A stretch of DNA of 64,000 nucleotides from Herbaspirillum rubrisubalbicans (GCF_003719195.1 NZ_CP024996.1:2170001-2234000), one strand, 5' to 3'; counted from the stretch's first letter, positions 1-9,432 are shown. A program made the numbers and translations. The notes: generated by a model from the letters alone, not told the origin.

Positions 1-359
1 TTGATCATCAGACGTGACGTGCCTACTGCCGTCACTACCAGTGCAGTCAAGGCCAGTACCAGCAGCCGGCGGCCGCGGCTGCATTGCTGGGTCAGCAGCA
101 GGGCCAGCGAGAGATAGAGCGCGCTGGAGGAGGCCGTATGACCACTGAAGCCGGTGAAGTTCAGCATGGGTAGGCTGATATCCCAACCCATAAACAAGAG
201 CTTGCTGATCACCACGATCAGCATTGCCATGCCGAAGGCGCCAAGCCAAGCGAACATAGGTCGCCACATGCGGTTGATGGCCAGCCAGAGTGCCAGGATG
301 CAGGCGCCGGGAATGGTGATGGTGCTGTCGCCGAGGAAGGTGATTGTATGCCAGTTCAT
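1..359 (-). CDS. PAP2-family membrane phosphatase (partial, C-terminus outside window)
   Basis: The first 119 codons of a minus-strand gene run off the left edge. The reading begins MNWHTITFLGDSTITIPG and contains hydrophobic helices, then the segment FTGFSGHTASSSALYL. That segment matches motif 2 (SGH) of the PAP2/type 2 phosphatidic acid phosphatase family. A following TSR, as in motif 3, lies at the very edge. Such enzymes dephosphorylate lipid pyrophosphates or phosphates at the membrane, and members occur beside polysaccharide loci, where undecaprenyl carrier recycling is a plausible role. The gene is divergent from epsL. The family call rests on one and a half motifs. The substrate is unknown. 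Confidence 0.65.
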   Translation of the reverse strand, partial: MNWHTITFLGDSTITIPGACILALWLAINRMWRPMFAWLGAFGMAMLIVVISKLLFMGWDISLPMLNFTGFSGHTASSSALYLSLALLLTQQCSRGRRLLVLALTALVVTAVGTSRLMI

Positions 360-752
360 GAAGGACTTTGATGGACGCGGGTGTTGCCGAGGAATATTAG
401 CGGCTTGTGGGGTACGCGGAAAGCGCTGGGACTCTTGCTTAAGGATAAACGTTCAGTTTTTGTTGCATCGCGATATAAATAGTTGGTGAGTTGAAGAGCA
501 TTTGTTGCAGAAATGGTAATTTTCCGTTTTTCCTACAAAGCCTTGCTGGATTGTCTGATTGTCCCGACTGTAGGGGTGTGTATCCTTATCGCCTGGTTTT
601 CTGCGTGGCAATTTTCTACATAAATTTTTGCCTAAATTTCAAAAATGATGCATGATTACTTTTAATTTTTTCTGTGTTGCAGCGCAGCAATTCAGTCGCA
701 AAATATTGCCATTGTTTTAAAAGTAAAATTACAAAAGAAAGGGCGCTGATTC
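360..752. promoter_or_regulatory. Divergent intergenic region between PAP2 gene and epsL
   Basis: About 390 bases contain no convincing gene and become AT-rich towards epsL (roughly 600-750), as expected for a promoter region of the large eps operon. The heptamer TAAATTT occurs twice, 12 bases apart, at 621-639. I could not fix a -35/-10 pair with confidence. A GG-containing TGGCAA at 606-611 resembles half a sigma-54 site but lacks the -12 GC. Confidence 0.4.
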
Positions 753-1994
753 GTGAAATCACGGCAGTTTCGCAATAACAGCAAGCGCAGGACTCGCGTG
801 CGCATGTGCGCTCTGTTGGTGTCCATGACTTGCCCTTTCGCTTATGCGGCAGACCCCGGTCAGGTGGTGGTCCCGTATGTGCAGTACACGTATTTGCATG
901 ACGATAACCTGTTGCGTTTGAGCGGTCCCGATGCGGCACAGACAGCCTTCGGCTCGCCTCGGCTATCGGATAACGTGCAGAGCAAGCAGGGTGGTTTGCG
1001 CATCGACAAGACGTTGAGTCGCCAGCACATCTTGCTGGATGCGAGTGCCACCAAGAATACCTTTGATCATTTCAGTCAGTTCGACAACGACGGGCGAGAT
1101 CTGAAGGCTGACTGGGGTTGGGTACTGGGAGAGCATGTTTCCGGCAATCTCGGTTATGTGTACTCGCGTTCGCTCACGCCATTCCAGAATTTTCGAGTGT
1201 TGCAGGCAAATATCCGAACCATGGATACCAAATACCTCAATGTAGCGTGGCAACTGCACCCGGATTGGGCGGTGCATGTGCAGGCGTCGAAATTTGGTCT
1301 GGCCTACGATCTGCTGAGCCAGCAATCCAACAACTTTACCCAGAACATTGCCGAATTCGGCGTCGATTACACCCCGCGCAGCGGAAGTACCGCCGGCCTG
1401 CAGGTGCGTAGGACGACTGGTCGCTATCCTTTTGACTCCGTCATTGGGACCGGAACTGTCAACAACTCGTTTGTCCAGGAAGATTACAAGGCAAAGATCG
1501 TTTGGCTCTATAGCGACAAGACCAAGCTGCAATTCCTGGGCGGCGTTACCCAGCGCGAACGTGATGCTGCTGCGCCTGGTTCCGGCTATCGTGGCTTGAA
1601 TGCCCGCCTGATTGGCGACTGGGCGGCTACCGCCAAGACCGGGTTCACGGCCAACCTGTGGCGGGAAATCGGCGGCGTGAATGATATCGATGCGAACTTT
1701 GCATTGACTACCGGTGCCAGCCTGGTGGCGAGCTATCAGCCCACTGCGAAGTTGCGTTTCGATGGTCTGGTCGATTACGAGCACCGCAACTACAACGGTG
1801 CTTCCATCGTGACCGGCGTGACGCCCTCCACGCGTCGTGACAATTATGAGAAGGCGACCCTGAGCTTGACCTATTCGCCCACGACCTCGTTGTCCCTGAT
1901 GCTGGCGGTCTATCGTGAAAACCTGAAATCCAACATCAACAGCTTCGGCTATCTGTCCAACGGCATCTCCCTGACTTCGCGCTATGAATTCTGA
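753..1994 (+). CDS. epsL: EpsL-type outer-membrane protein of exosortase-linked EPS operon
   Basis: This 413-residue protein starts at GTG and has a positively charged N-terminus and a signal peptide ending near AYA-A (residues 30-33). The remainder alternates short beta-strand-like stretches and ends in aromatic RYEF, typical of an outer-membrane beta-barrel. The family (EpsL of the methanolan-type eps operon) is found with exosortase B loci and is thought to take part in EPS passage or anchoring at the outer membrane. It is the first gene of the plus-strand operon and its stop lies 10 bases before the next start. Function is by family and context. A GAAAGGG sequence about ten bases upstream supports the GTG start. 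Confidence 0.75.
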   Translation: MKSRQFRNNSKRRTRVRMCALLVSMTCPFAYAADPGQVVVPYVQYTYLHDDNLLRLSGPDAAQTAFGSPRLSDNVQSKQGGLRIDKTLSRQHILLDASATKNTFDHFSQFDNDGRDLKADWGWVLGEHVSGNLGYVYSRSLTPFQNFRVLQANIRTMDTKYLNVAWQLHPDWAVHVQASKFGLAYDLLSQQSNNFTQNIAEFGVDYTPRSGSTAGLQVRRTTGRYPFDSVIGTGTVNNSFVQEDYKAKIVWLYSDKTKLQFLGGVTQRERDAAAPGSGYRGLNARLIGDWAATAKTGFTANLWREIGGVNDIDANFALTTGASLVASYQPTAKLRFDGLVDYEHRNYNGASIVTGVTPSTRRDNYEKATLSLTYSPTTSLSLMLAVYRENLKSNINSFGYLSNGISLTSRYEF

Positions 1995-2004
1995 GGCCCC
2001 AAAA

Positions 2005-3414
2005 ATGAGCGACCTGCATGATGGCTTGCCGGTAGGTAACGTCAAGCCCAATACCATTACGATGGTATTCAAGCGCTTCGTTGAGCCGGCGCTGATCGTG
2101 GCTTACCTGTGGGTGCTGGTGCGTCTGAGCCATCACATCTTCAACGGCGATTATTGGGTGCTTGCCATCATGGCGTTCTTCCTGTCTTCGTATTTCTTTA
2201 CCGAATTCCATGAGCGCCGCCTGCGTCGTAATCCCCGTGGTCCTTCTTCTTTCGCGCCGGTGTTGGACTGGCTGGCGGTGGCGGCGGTATTGGTGGTGGT
2301 GGCCTACATCTGCGAGTTCTATCAGAACCTGTCGATGCGTGCGATCTTCTTCTGGGTGGTCAGCACACCGATCGGCCTGATCATCTCCCAGCATGTGCAA
2401 TCGCGTGTCATGCGCGACCTGCATACCAAGGGCGAAGTGAGCAAGGCCATCATCATCGGTGTCAATCCAGCCGCGCTGAAACTGGCCGATCGTATGGAAA
2501 AGTATCCCTCACTGATGATCAAGCTGATGGGTTTTTTCGATGACCGTGAATTGAATCGTCAACCGCCCGGCACCTACACGCCGCTGCACGGCAAGATGAG
2601 CGATGTGGCGGCCTACGTGCGTCAGAACAACATCAACATGGTCTACATCAGTATGCCGATCTCGGCCCAGCCGCGCGTGCTGCAGATGATCGACGAACTG
2701 CAGGACACCACTGCCTCGATCTACTTCATCCCTGACATCTACATCTTCAACCTGATCCAGGCACGCTTCGACTATGTGGGTGGTATGGCTGTGATGGCCA
2801 TCTGCGAAACGCCTTTTACCGGCACCAACAATATCGTCAAGCGCTTGAGCGACCTGGTCCTGGCCTCCGGCATTCTGCTCATGCTGTTGCCGGTGATGGT
2901 GGTTATCGCCATCTGCGTCAAGCTCACCTCGCCTGGTCCCATCATCTTCAAACAGCGCCGCTACGGCCTGGATGGCGAAGAGATCGTGGTCTACAAATTC
3001 CGCTCCATGACGGTCATGGAAGATGGCGGCAAGGTCACCCAGGCTACCAAGGGCGATATGCGTTTGACCAAGATCGGCGGTTTTTTGCGCTCCAGTTCGT
3101 TGGATGAATTGCCGCAGTTCTTCAACGTGCTGCAGGGTCGCATGAGCATCGTCGGCCCGCGACCACACGCGGTGGCCCACAACGAGCTCTATCGCAAGCA
3201 GATCAAGGGTTACATGCTGCGTCACAAGGTCAAGCCGGGCATTACCGGTTGGGCTCAGGTCAATGGCCTGCGCGGCGAGACCGAGACGCTGGACAAGATG
3301 AAAGCCCGTATCGAATTCGACCTGGAGTACCTGCGCCGCTGGTCTCTGGTGTTCGATCTGTGGATTATCTTCCAGACGGTGCGCATGGTGATCAAGCGGG
3401 ACAACGCTTACTGA
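2005..3414 (+). CDS. Undecaprenyl-phosphate hexose-1-phosphate transferase (WcaJ/EpsB-like)
   Basis: The protein has 469 residues from ATG 2005, chosen because GAGG at 1993-1996 is well spaced; an in-frame ATG at 1984 overlaps epsL. The N-terminal half holds four to five membrane helices followed by a CoA-binding-like Rossmann segment (KAIIIGVNPAALKL). The C-terminal 200 residues are the bacterial sugar transferase domain with KFRSM, LDELPQFFNVL, SIVGPRPH and the KPGITGWAQVNG signature. These integral enzymes load the first sugar phosphate, usually glucose or galactose, onto undecaprenyl phosphate at the inner membrane, starting repeat-unit synthesis. It is the committing enzyme of the cluster. 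Sugar specificity cannot be read from sequence. Confidence 0.9.
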   Translation: MSDLHDGLPVGNVKPNTITMVFKRFVEPALIVAYLWVLVRLSHHIFNGDYWVLAIMAFFLSSYFFTEFHERRLRRNPRGPSSFAPVLDWLAVAAVLVVVAYICEFYQNLSMRAIFFWVVSTPIGLIISQHVQSRVMRDLHTKGEVSKAIIIGVNPAALKLADRMEKYPSLMIKLMGFFDDRELNRQPPGTYTPLHGKMSDVAAYVRQNNINMVYISMPISAQPRVLQMIDELQDTTASIYFIPDIYIFNLIQARFDYVGGMAVMAICETPFTGTNNIVKRLSDLVLASGILLMLLPVMVVIAICVKLTSPGPIIFKQRRYGLDGEEIVVYKFRSMTVMEDGGKVTQATKGDMRLTKIGGFLRSSSLDELPQFFNVLQGRMSIVGPRPHAVAHNELYRKQIKGYMLRHKVKPGITGWAQVNGLRGETETLDKMKARIEFDLEYLRRWSLVFDLWIIFQTVRMVIKRDNAY

Positions 3415-3513
3415 TGGGCCGGGCCTCTTCGCGGGGGAGGGGGCAATAGGAGTCTAGGAGTCGGCCGCATTGGCTGGCGCAAGTGATAGTAGAAAAATAG
3501 AGAGCTTGATCAA

Positions 3514-4482
3514 ATGAAAATCGGCAAGGCAACAGGAACAACCTATAACAAGCTGACAGTCAAGGCGCTGGTCTCGGCCATGCTCTTGATTGGCCTGGTC
3601 GCCTGCGGCGAGAAGAAGTCGGCATCCTCTTCCAGCCAGGTGGTGGCCAATGTCGATGGGCAGGAAATCACCATCCACCAGGTCAACAACGAACTGGCCA
3701 AGACCGGTGGGACGGAGGTGACCAAGCAATTGCTTGATGGGCTGGTGGCACGGCAATTGCTGGTCAATGCCGCCAAGAAGGACAAGCTTGATGCCGACCC
3801 GGCCGTGCTGGCCGACATGGAGCGCGCCCGCAACCTGGTACTGGCTCAGAGCTATGTGGCCAGCAAGCTCAAGGCGCCCACGCGTCCGCTGGACCAGGAA
3901 GTGGAAGATCTGTATCGCAAGAATCCGGACTGGTTTGCCCAGCGCAAGCAATATGAATTTGCGCAGCTGATCATCGCCGGCTCGAACCTGACGCCTGAAC
4001 TCAATGCGCTCATGGATCAGCCTGGCAAGCGCCTCGATGACGTCGCCGCCTGGCTTGATGCACACCATGTCCAGTTCACGCGTCAGCAGGTCATCAAGAC
4101 CACGGCCGACTTGCCGCCGCAGATGAACGCCAGCTTGAAGAACATGGAGCGCGGCTCCTTGTTCGTGGTGATCGAAGGTCCCACGGCAATCCTCACGTCG
4201 GTGCAGGACGTCAAGAGTACGCCGCTATCGTTGGCGGTGGCCACGCCTCAGATCGTGCAATACCTGGTCACGCAAAAGCAGAATCAGGCTTCCGAACAAT
4301 TGGTAGAGAACCTCCGCAAGGATGCCAAGATTGAATACTCGGACCAGGCCAAGTCGTTCAAGGATATGAACGCACAGGCTGCCAAGGCCAATCCGAATGC
4401 AGGGGCTGCGGGTGCCACCGGCAAGGATCCCGAGAAGGTGAAGAATGACGCGATTTCGCGTGGTGTGGCCGGTTTCAAGTAA
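3514..4482 (+). CDS. epsD: EpsD-family lipoprotein peptidyl-prolyl isomerase-like protein
   Basis: This 322-residue protein has a lipobox LVAC with Cys31, so it is a lipoprotein facing the periplasm. It follows the SurA/PpiC layout: a helical N-terminal chaperone region (VANVDGQEITIHQVNNEL) and a degenerate parvulin region around residues 140-215. In the methanolan-type operon EpsD is a fixed member and is assigned as a peptidyl-prolyl cis-trans isomerase. A role in folding the export proteins or EpsL is an inference. It lies about 100 bases downstream of the phosphotransferase and 70 upstream of epsE, so it is likely co-transcribed. The C-terminal tail is Ala/Gly/Lys rich and low in complexity. 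Confidence 0.75.
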   Translation: MKIGKATGTTYNKLTVKALVSAMLLIGLVACGEKKSASSSSQVVANVDGQEITIHQVNNELAKTGGTEVTKQLLDGLVARQLLVNAAKKDKLDADPAVLADMERARNLVLAQSYVASKLKAPTRPLDQEVEDLYRKNPDWFAQRKQYEFAQLIIAGSNLTPELNALMDQPGKRLDDVAAWLDAHHVQFTRQQVIKTTADLPPQMNASLKNMERGSLFVVIEGPTAILTSVQDVKSTPLSLAVATPQIVQYLVTQKQNQASEQLVENLRKDAKIEYSDQAKSFKDMNAQAAKANPNAGAAGATGKDPEKVKNDAISRGVAGFK

Positions 4483-4552
4483 GCAAGTGTTGATCAATAT
4501 CCGGGCGTCTCACGCCTGAATCAAGAACCTGATGTACTGCGGAGTAATGACA

Positions 4553-5347
4553 ATGATGAGAAAAGTGGTGTTCCTGTTGGTCGGCCTGATGCTCGCCAGT
4601 TGGAGTTTGTTCGCCCAGGCCGATGATATCCTGCTGGGTGCGGGCGACGTGATTCGCGTCAAGGTCTATGGCAGTGATGACCTTAGCCTGGAAACCCGCA
4701 TCAGCGAAGCCGGCGTGATCAGCTATCCGCTGGTGGGTGAAGTCAAGATCGGTGGCCTGTCCACCGCGCAGGCCGAGAGCAAGATTGCCGGTCTGCTCAA
4801 GAAGGGCGGCTACCTGCTCAATCCCCAGGTCAACATCCTGGTGACCGTTCCACAGAGCCAGATGGTGTCGGTGCTGGGCCAGGTAACCAAGCCGGGCCGC
4901 TATTCGCTCGATGGTCGGCGCAACGTGGCTGACGTCATTGCACTGGCCGGGGGAGTCACGCCGGATGGCGGCGATGTCGTCACCATCATCCGCAACGATG
5001 GCAAGGGCGGCGTCTCCAAGCAACTGGTCGATATCTATGCCATCACCCATAGTGGCGACACCACTTCGCTGCCTGAAGTGGGCGCCAACGACGTGGTGTA
5101 TGTGGAGCGCGCGTTGCGCTTCTATATCTACGGTGAAGTGCAACGGCCGGGCGTCTATAAGCTGGAGCGGGGCACTACGGTGCTGCAGGCGCTTTCCGTG
5201 GGCGGTGGTCTGACCCAGCGCGGCACCGAGCGTGGTCTGGTGGTCAAGCGCCGCGATGCCGATGGCAACATGCAGGAAATCCCGGTCAAGAAGGAAGACT
5301 TGCTGCAGGCTGATGACACCGTCTATGTCAAGGAAAGCTGGTTCTGA
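4553..5347 (+). CDS. epsE: Polysaccharide export protein EpsE (Wza-like)
   Basis: Start ATG 4553 is preferred because GGAG at 4541-4544 lies 8 bases upstream; in-frame ATGs at 4532 and 4547 are badly spaced. The 264-residue product has a signal peptide ending AQA-D (residue 23). It then shows the polysaccharide export domain (LLGAGDVIRVKVYGSDDL) and two SLBB repeats, VSVLGQVTKPGRYSLDG and FYIYGEVQRPGVYKLERG. Proteins of this kind form the periplasmic and outer-membrane export channel and work with the EpsF/EpsG pair. No lipobox is seen, unlike E. coli Wza, which agrees with the EpsE subfamily. Confidence 0.88.
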   Translation: MMRKVVFLLVGLMLASWSLFAQADDILLGAGDVIRVKVYGSDDLSLETRISEAGVISYPLVGEVKIGGLSTAQAESKIAGLLKKGGYLLNPQVNILVTVPQSQMVSVLGQVTKPGRYSLDGRRNVADVIALAGGVTPDGGDVVTIIRNDGKGGVSKQLVDIYAITHSGDTTSLPEVGANDVVYVERALRFYIYGEVQRPGVYKLERGTTVLQALSVGGGLTQRGTERGLVVKRRDADGNMQEIPVKKEDLLQADDTVYVKESWF

Positions 5348-5422
5348 CCCGGATGGTCCGCAGCAGGCAGCAGTGGTTTCTCTTTTAGCTATTGAAATAC
5401 GCCAACCAGGAGGCGTGACTCC

Positions 5423-6817
5423 ATGAATCTCTCTCAATTTATTCTGATCCTTCAGGCACATCGCAAGATCATCTTGCTCATTCTCTCGGTGACCGTAATC
5501 GTGGCACTGGCGGTGAGCTTGGCATTGCCCAAGCAATATAGGGCTACCTCGTCGGTGGTGCTCAACTACAAGGCGTCCGATCCGGTGACCGGCCTGGTCG
5601 TATCGCCCCAGGCATTGCCTGGTTTCATGCCGACCCAGGTGGCCATCATCAATAGCCCCTCGGTGGCGCTGGCCGTGGTGGATAGCCTGAAGCTGGCCGA
5701 TCAGCAGGAGGTCAAGGACGCCTACAACGCCGACAAGCACGGCGACCTGGACATCCGTAACTGGCTGGCTGGTCTGCTGCTCAAAAAGCTCGATGCCGTG
5801 GCCTCCAAGGAAAGTAGCGTCATCGACATCACCTTCCGCGCCGAAGACCCACAATTCGCCGCCCTGGTCGCCAATGCCTTCGCTGCGGCCTACCAGAATG
5901 TGAGTATGCAGCTCAAGCTCGATCCGACCCGCAAGGCTTCCTCCTATTTCAACGACCAGATCAAGGTGCTGCGTGATGCTTATGAGCAGGCTCAGGTCAA
6001 GCTGTCCAAGTACCAGGAAGAGCATGGCATCACCAACATCGACAATCGCACAGATGTCGAGACCAATCGCCTCAACGATCTGTCCACCCAGTTGGTGATG
6101 GCCCAGGCTGCCTTGTCGGAAGCCCAGTCGCGTCGTCGCCAGGCTGCCGGTGGTGGTGCCGTCGACTCGCCCGACGTCAATGCCAATGCGCTGATCCAGA
6201 CCCTCAAATCCAACTTGGCAGCTTCTGAAGCGCGCTTCGAACAGGCTTCCAAGCGCCTGGGTGTAAACCACCCGGACTACCAGGCTGCCAAGGCCGAGCG
6301 CGATGGCCTGCAGGCCCAGTTGGCGGCGGCGACCAACGCGATTTCGGCCTCGGTGGGCAGCAATGCCACCATCCTGGCCAAGCGTGAATCAGAGATTCGC
6401 GCCGAGTTCGAAGCGCAAAAGCGCAAGGTTCTGGAAATGAACCGTACTCGCGATGAACTGGCTGTGTTGAGCCGTGAACTCGAAAGCGCCCAGCGCGCCT
6501 ATGAGCTGACCTCGCAGCGCTTTGCCCAGACCAGCCTGGAAGGCCAGTCCAATCAGTCCGATATCTCGCTGCTCTCGGCAGCCGTGCCGCCGCCAGGTCC
6601 TTCCAGCCCGCGCATTGTGCTCAACCTGATCCTGGCCGTGTTCGTCGGCTCGATCCTGGGGGTGATGGCCGCCCTGGGTCTGGAGTTGACCAACCGCCGT
6701 GTGCGTTCCGAGCACGATCTGGTCGAAGAACTGGGCTTGCCGGTGCTGGGTGCTATTACCCGTCCACCTGCCGCAGCTCGCCGTCGCTTCGGTTTCGGCC
6801 GTTCCAAGCCGGCGTGA
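5423..6817 (+). CDS. epsF: Chain-length determinant protein EpsF (PCP/Wzz family)
   Basis: This 464-residue inner-membrane protein has a first transmembrane helix at about residues 14-36 and a large periplasmic coiled-coil region (residues 60-380). A second helix near residues 395-420 is preceded by the Pro-rich AAVPPPGPSSP typical of Wzz/PCP proteins. The short cytoplasmic tail is basic (RRRFGFGRSKPA). It sets polymer length and contacts the tyrosine kinase-like EpsG encoded 54 bases downstream. The kinase domain is on a separate polypeptide, as in Gram-positive and EpsF/EpsG systems and unlike Wzc. AGGAGG about ten bases upstream supports ATG 5423. Confidence 0.88.
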   Translation: MNLSQFILILQAHRKIILLILSVTVIVALAVSLALPKQYRATSSVVLNYKASDPVTGLVVSPQALPGFMPTQVAIINSPSVALAVVDSLKLADQQEVKDAYNADKHGDLDIRNWLAGLLLKKLDAVASKESSVIDITFRAEDPQFAALVANAFAAAYQNVSMQLKLDPTRKASSYFNDQIKVLRDAYEQAQVKLSKYQEEHGITNIDNRTDVETNRLNDLSTQLVMAQAALSEAQSRRRQAAGGGAVDSPDVNANALIQTLKSNLAASEARFEQASKRLGVNHPDYQAAKAERDGLQAQLAAATNAISASVGSNATILAKRESEIRAEFEAQKRKVLEMNRTRDELAVLSRELESAQRAYELTSQRFAQTSLEGQSNQSDISLLSAAVPPPGPSSPRIVLNLILAVFVGSILGVMAALGLELTNRRVRSEHDLVEELGLPVLGAITRPPAAARRRFGFGRSKPA

Positions 6818-6871
6818 TGGGATGGCGAGCCATCTCCTTCGTCAATAAAAACATCAATCTCCGGGAATAAC

Positions 6872-7750
6872 ATGACTACTGCAACGTTGACCTTTACTGA
6901 AGGCGCATCTCTGCCGAACCGTTCCATCGGTGCGATCCTGGTTGATAGCGGCAAGCTTTCCCCCGAGAACGCGGAACGCATCCTGCGTCTGCAGCGCGAG
7001 CGCGGTCTGCGTTTTGGCGACGCGGCGATCCAGTTGGGATTGCTGACCCAATCGGACATCGATCAGGCACTCTCGCGCCAGTTCGACTATCCTTACCTGC
7101 TCAAGGGGGAAAGCAAGGTCAGCGAAAAAGTGGTGGCTGCCTACAACCCCTTCAGCAAGCAGGTCGAGGCGCTGCGGGCATTGCGTAGCCAATTGATGGT
7201 GCGCTGGTTCGACGTGGACGGCAAGCACAAGTCGCTGTCCATCGTCAGCCCCGAGAGCGGGGAAGGGCGTAGCTTCATCGCTTCCAACCTGGCGGTGGTG
7301 TTCTCGCAGTTGGGTGAACGTACCTTGCTGATCGACGCCGACATGCGCCATCCATGCCAGCACGAGCTGTTCGGCCTGGACAATCGCAATGGCCTGTCGG
7401 GCGTGATCGCCGGTCGTTGCTCCGTGGCCGATGCTTTGCAACGGGTGCCCGCTTTGCTTGACCTGTCGGTGCTGCCAGCTGGCCCGACCCCGCCCAACCC
7501 GCAGGAACTGCTGGGACGTCCCAACTTCACCCAGATGCTGGCCGACCTGGTCCAGGACTTCGACGTGATCCTGGTCGACACGCCCTCCGGTGCACAGTAC
7601 GCCGACGGCAACATGGTCTCGGCCCGTACCGGCGCCAGCCTGGTGGTGGTGCGCACCCATGTCACGCATATCTCGGCAGTGCGCGCCTTGACCGACAAAC
7701 TCACTAGTGCTCATGTGGCTGTGGTGGGCAGTGTGGTCAACGAATTCTGA
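6872..7750 (+). CDS. epsG: EpsG, BY-kinase-like ATPase partner of EpsF
   Basis: This 292-residue cytoplasmic protein has two parts. Residues 17-75 resemble the small helical N-domain of type II secretion ATPases. Residues 95-290 form a ParA/BY-kinase fold with SPESGEGRS (126-134) as Walker A, LLIDADMRHP as Walker A' and ILVDTPSG as Walker B. The usual P-loop lysine is arginine (R133), which I recall as normal for the EpsG group. No tyrosine-rich C-terminal tail is present, as the protein ends VVNEF, so classical autophosphorylation cycling is doubtful. It follows epsF and probably drives EpsF assembly states that control chain length and export. Confidence 0.85.
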   Translation: MTTATLTFTEGASLPNRSIGAILVDSGKLSPENAERILRLQRERGLRFGDAAIQLGLLTQSDIDQALSRQFDYPYLLKGESKVSEKVVAAYNPFSKQVEALRALRSQLMVRWFDVDGKHKSLSIVSPESGEGRSFIASNLAVVFSQLGERTLLIDADMRHPCQHELFGLDNRNGLSGVIAGRCSVADALQRVPALLDLSVLPAGPTPPNPQELLGRPNFTQMLADLVQDFDVILVDTPSGAQYADGNMVSARTGASLVVVRTHVTHISAVRALTDKLTSAHVAVVGSVVNEF

Positions 7751-7788
7751 GGACTACTGGTCCATCCTGGCCCCTACGAAACATACCG

Positions 7789-9432
7789 ATGACTGCCGAC
7801 ACCATCCGCCCGATACCCCAACCACGCTTCTCTGGAGTGCCTTGGCTGATCGTCGCGGCAGGACTGGGCGTGATGTATATCCCCAGTTTCATCGACCTGT
7901 TCCACGGGGTATGGGGGACCGAACGTAATGCCCATGGCCCCATCGTGCTGGCGGTGGCCTGCTGCTACCTGTTCGTACGCGTGCGGCAGTTGCTCGAAGA
8001 AGGTCTGGTCGAACGTCAGCCGGCACCAATCGCAGCTTTGGTGGTCCTGTTGCTGGGTTTGCTGTGCTTCGTGTTGGGACGTTCGCAGACGGTGCTGTTT
8101 CTGGAAGCGGGCTCACTCATTCCGATGCTCATGGCCATCGTGCTGTTCCAGTTCGGTGTGCGCACTTGCCGTCGTCTGTGGTTTGCCTTCTTCTTCATGC
8201 TGTTCATGGTGCCCTTGCCGGCATCGGTGGTGGACCTGCTGACTCAACCGCTGAAGATCGGCGTGTCCTATGCCTCCGAACAGGTGCTGCATCTGCTTGG
8301 CTATCCGATTGCGCGCAGTGGTGTGATCCTCTACATCGGGCCATATCAGTTGCTGGTGGCCGATGCCTGTGCCGGTCTCAATTCGCTCTTTACTCTGGAA
8401 GCACTGGGCTTGCTGTACATGAATCTGGTGCGCCATCAGTCCTTGTTGCGCAATGTATTGCTGGCGATCCTGATCGTGCCGATTTCCTTCACTGCCAATA
8501 CAGTGCGTGTGATGGTACTGGCGCTGATCACCTTCTACATGGGCGATGCGGCAGGGCAGGGCTTCTTGCATGGTTTCGCCGGGATGCTGCTGTTCCTGGT
8601 GGCACTTGGATTGATCATTGCATTGGATGGCCTGCTGCGCTGGATTGCGGTGCGCCATGCTGGCTGGCAGGGACGTGCGGTGCCGCTGCCCGTGCAGCGC
8701 AAACGTGTGGCCAGCACCGAGAGTGCGCGCGAGAAGTTCGTCATGAATATCCGGCTGGCAGTGCCGATGGCAGTGGCCATGGCCTTATCGGTAGCAGTGG
8801 CAGGCATGTTGGTGCCGCACGACCCCCAGGTACTGAAGGATGGCAAGTTCTCCTCCATCGTGCCGACCCAATTCGGCGACTGGCGCGAAGTGCCTTCGCC
8901 CTTCCTGCAAGTGGATGTGGGTCTGGACGATGGCACGGGGCGTAATGCCGAACAGCCTTATGACGATGTGCTGGGACGGACCTATGTGAACAGCCGTGGT
9001 CAGATGGTGATGCTGGCGCTGGCGTATGCCAAGGAGCAGACCCAGGATGTGAAGATTCATTTGCCCGAGGTGTGCTATGTGGCACAGGGATTCAAGCTCA
9101 GTGATGAGCAGCGGGTGGCCCTGTCTGTTGGACCGAGCGACACGCCGGTCATGGGTTCGCGTTTTATCGCCAGCCACTCCAATCGGCTTGAAGCGGTAAG
9201 TTATTGGGTGCGTATCGGTGATGGCTTCCCCAACGGCGGTCTGGCCGCGCGCTGGAAGATATTCAAGGATGGCATGGGCGGCCGGATTTCCGATGGCATC
9301 CTGGTGCGTGCCTCCAGTCTCATGCCTGACCTGAGCAATGAGGCAGATGCCTTCGCCCTGCAGCAAGGATTCCTGAAGGATCTGGCTGACGCCATGCGGA
9401 CTGGTCACCCCGGGTTGCTGGTGCCGGCCTGA
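7789..9432 (+). CDS. xrtB: Exosortase B fused to EpsI domain
   Basis: This single 547-residue frame joins two proteins that are often separate. Residues 1-300 are a polytopic exosortase with the transpeptidase-like triad Cys194 (ADACAGLNSL), Arg240 (NTVRVMV) and His261 (GFLHGF). Residues 315-547 are an EpsI domain. It begins with a membrane helix and contains FGDWREV and the HLPEVCY signature with Cys429. Exosortases process PEP-CTERM proteins at the inner membrane, and EpsI proteins are obligate companions of EPS-linked exosortases. Assignment to type B comes from the neighbours epsL and epsD-epsG. The start ATG 7789 has only a weak ribosome site. The likely substrate is the gene at 31886-32443. 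Confidence 0.85.
   Translation: MTADTIRPIPQPRFSGVPWLIVAAGLGVMYIPSFIDLFHGVWGTERNAHGPIVLAVACCYLFVRVRQLLEEGLVERQPAPIAALVVLLLGLLCFVLGRSQTVLFLEAGSLIPMLMAIVLFQFGVRTCRRLWFAFFFMLFMVPLPASVVDLLTQPLKIGVSYASEQVLHLLGYPIARSGVILYIGPYQLLVADACAGLNSLFTLEALGLLYMNLVRHQSLLRNVLLAILIVPISFTANTVRVMVLALITFYMGDAAGQGFLHGFAGMLLFLVALGLIIALDGLLRWIAVRHAGWQGRAVPLPVQRKRVASTESAREKFVMNIRLAVPMAVAMALSVAVAGMLVPHDPQVLKDGKFSSIVPTQFGDWREVPSPFLQVDVGLDDGTGRNAEQPYDDVLGRTYVNSRGQMVMLALAYAKEQTQDVKIHLPEVCYVAQGFKLSDEQRVALSVGPSDTPVMGSRFIASHSNRLEAVSYWVRIGDGFPNGGLAARWKIFKDGMGGRISDGILVRASSLMPDLSNEADAFALQQGFLKDLADAMRTGHPGLLVPA

Noticed and set aside
606..620. Possible sigma-54 promoter before epsL (TGGCAA...)
   Set aside because: The -24 GG is present but the invariant GC at -12 is missing. 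A similar half-site before the PEP-CTERM gene has the same defect.
4475..6271. Long minus-strand frame opposite epsE and epsF
   Set aside because: Both plus-strand genes are certain, and the antisense product shows no motif or ribosome site.
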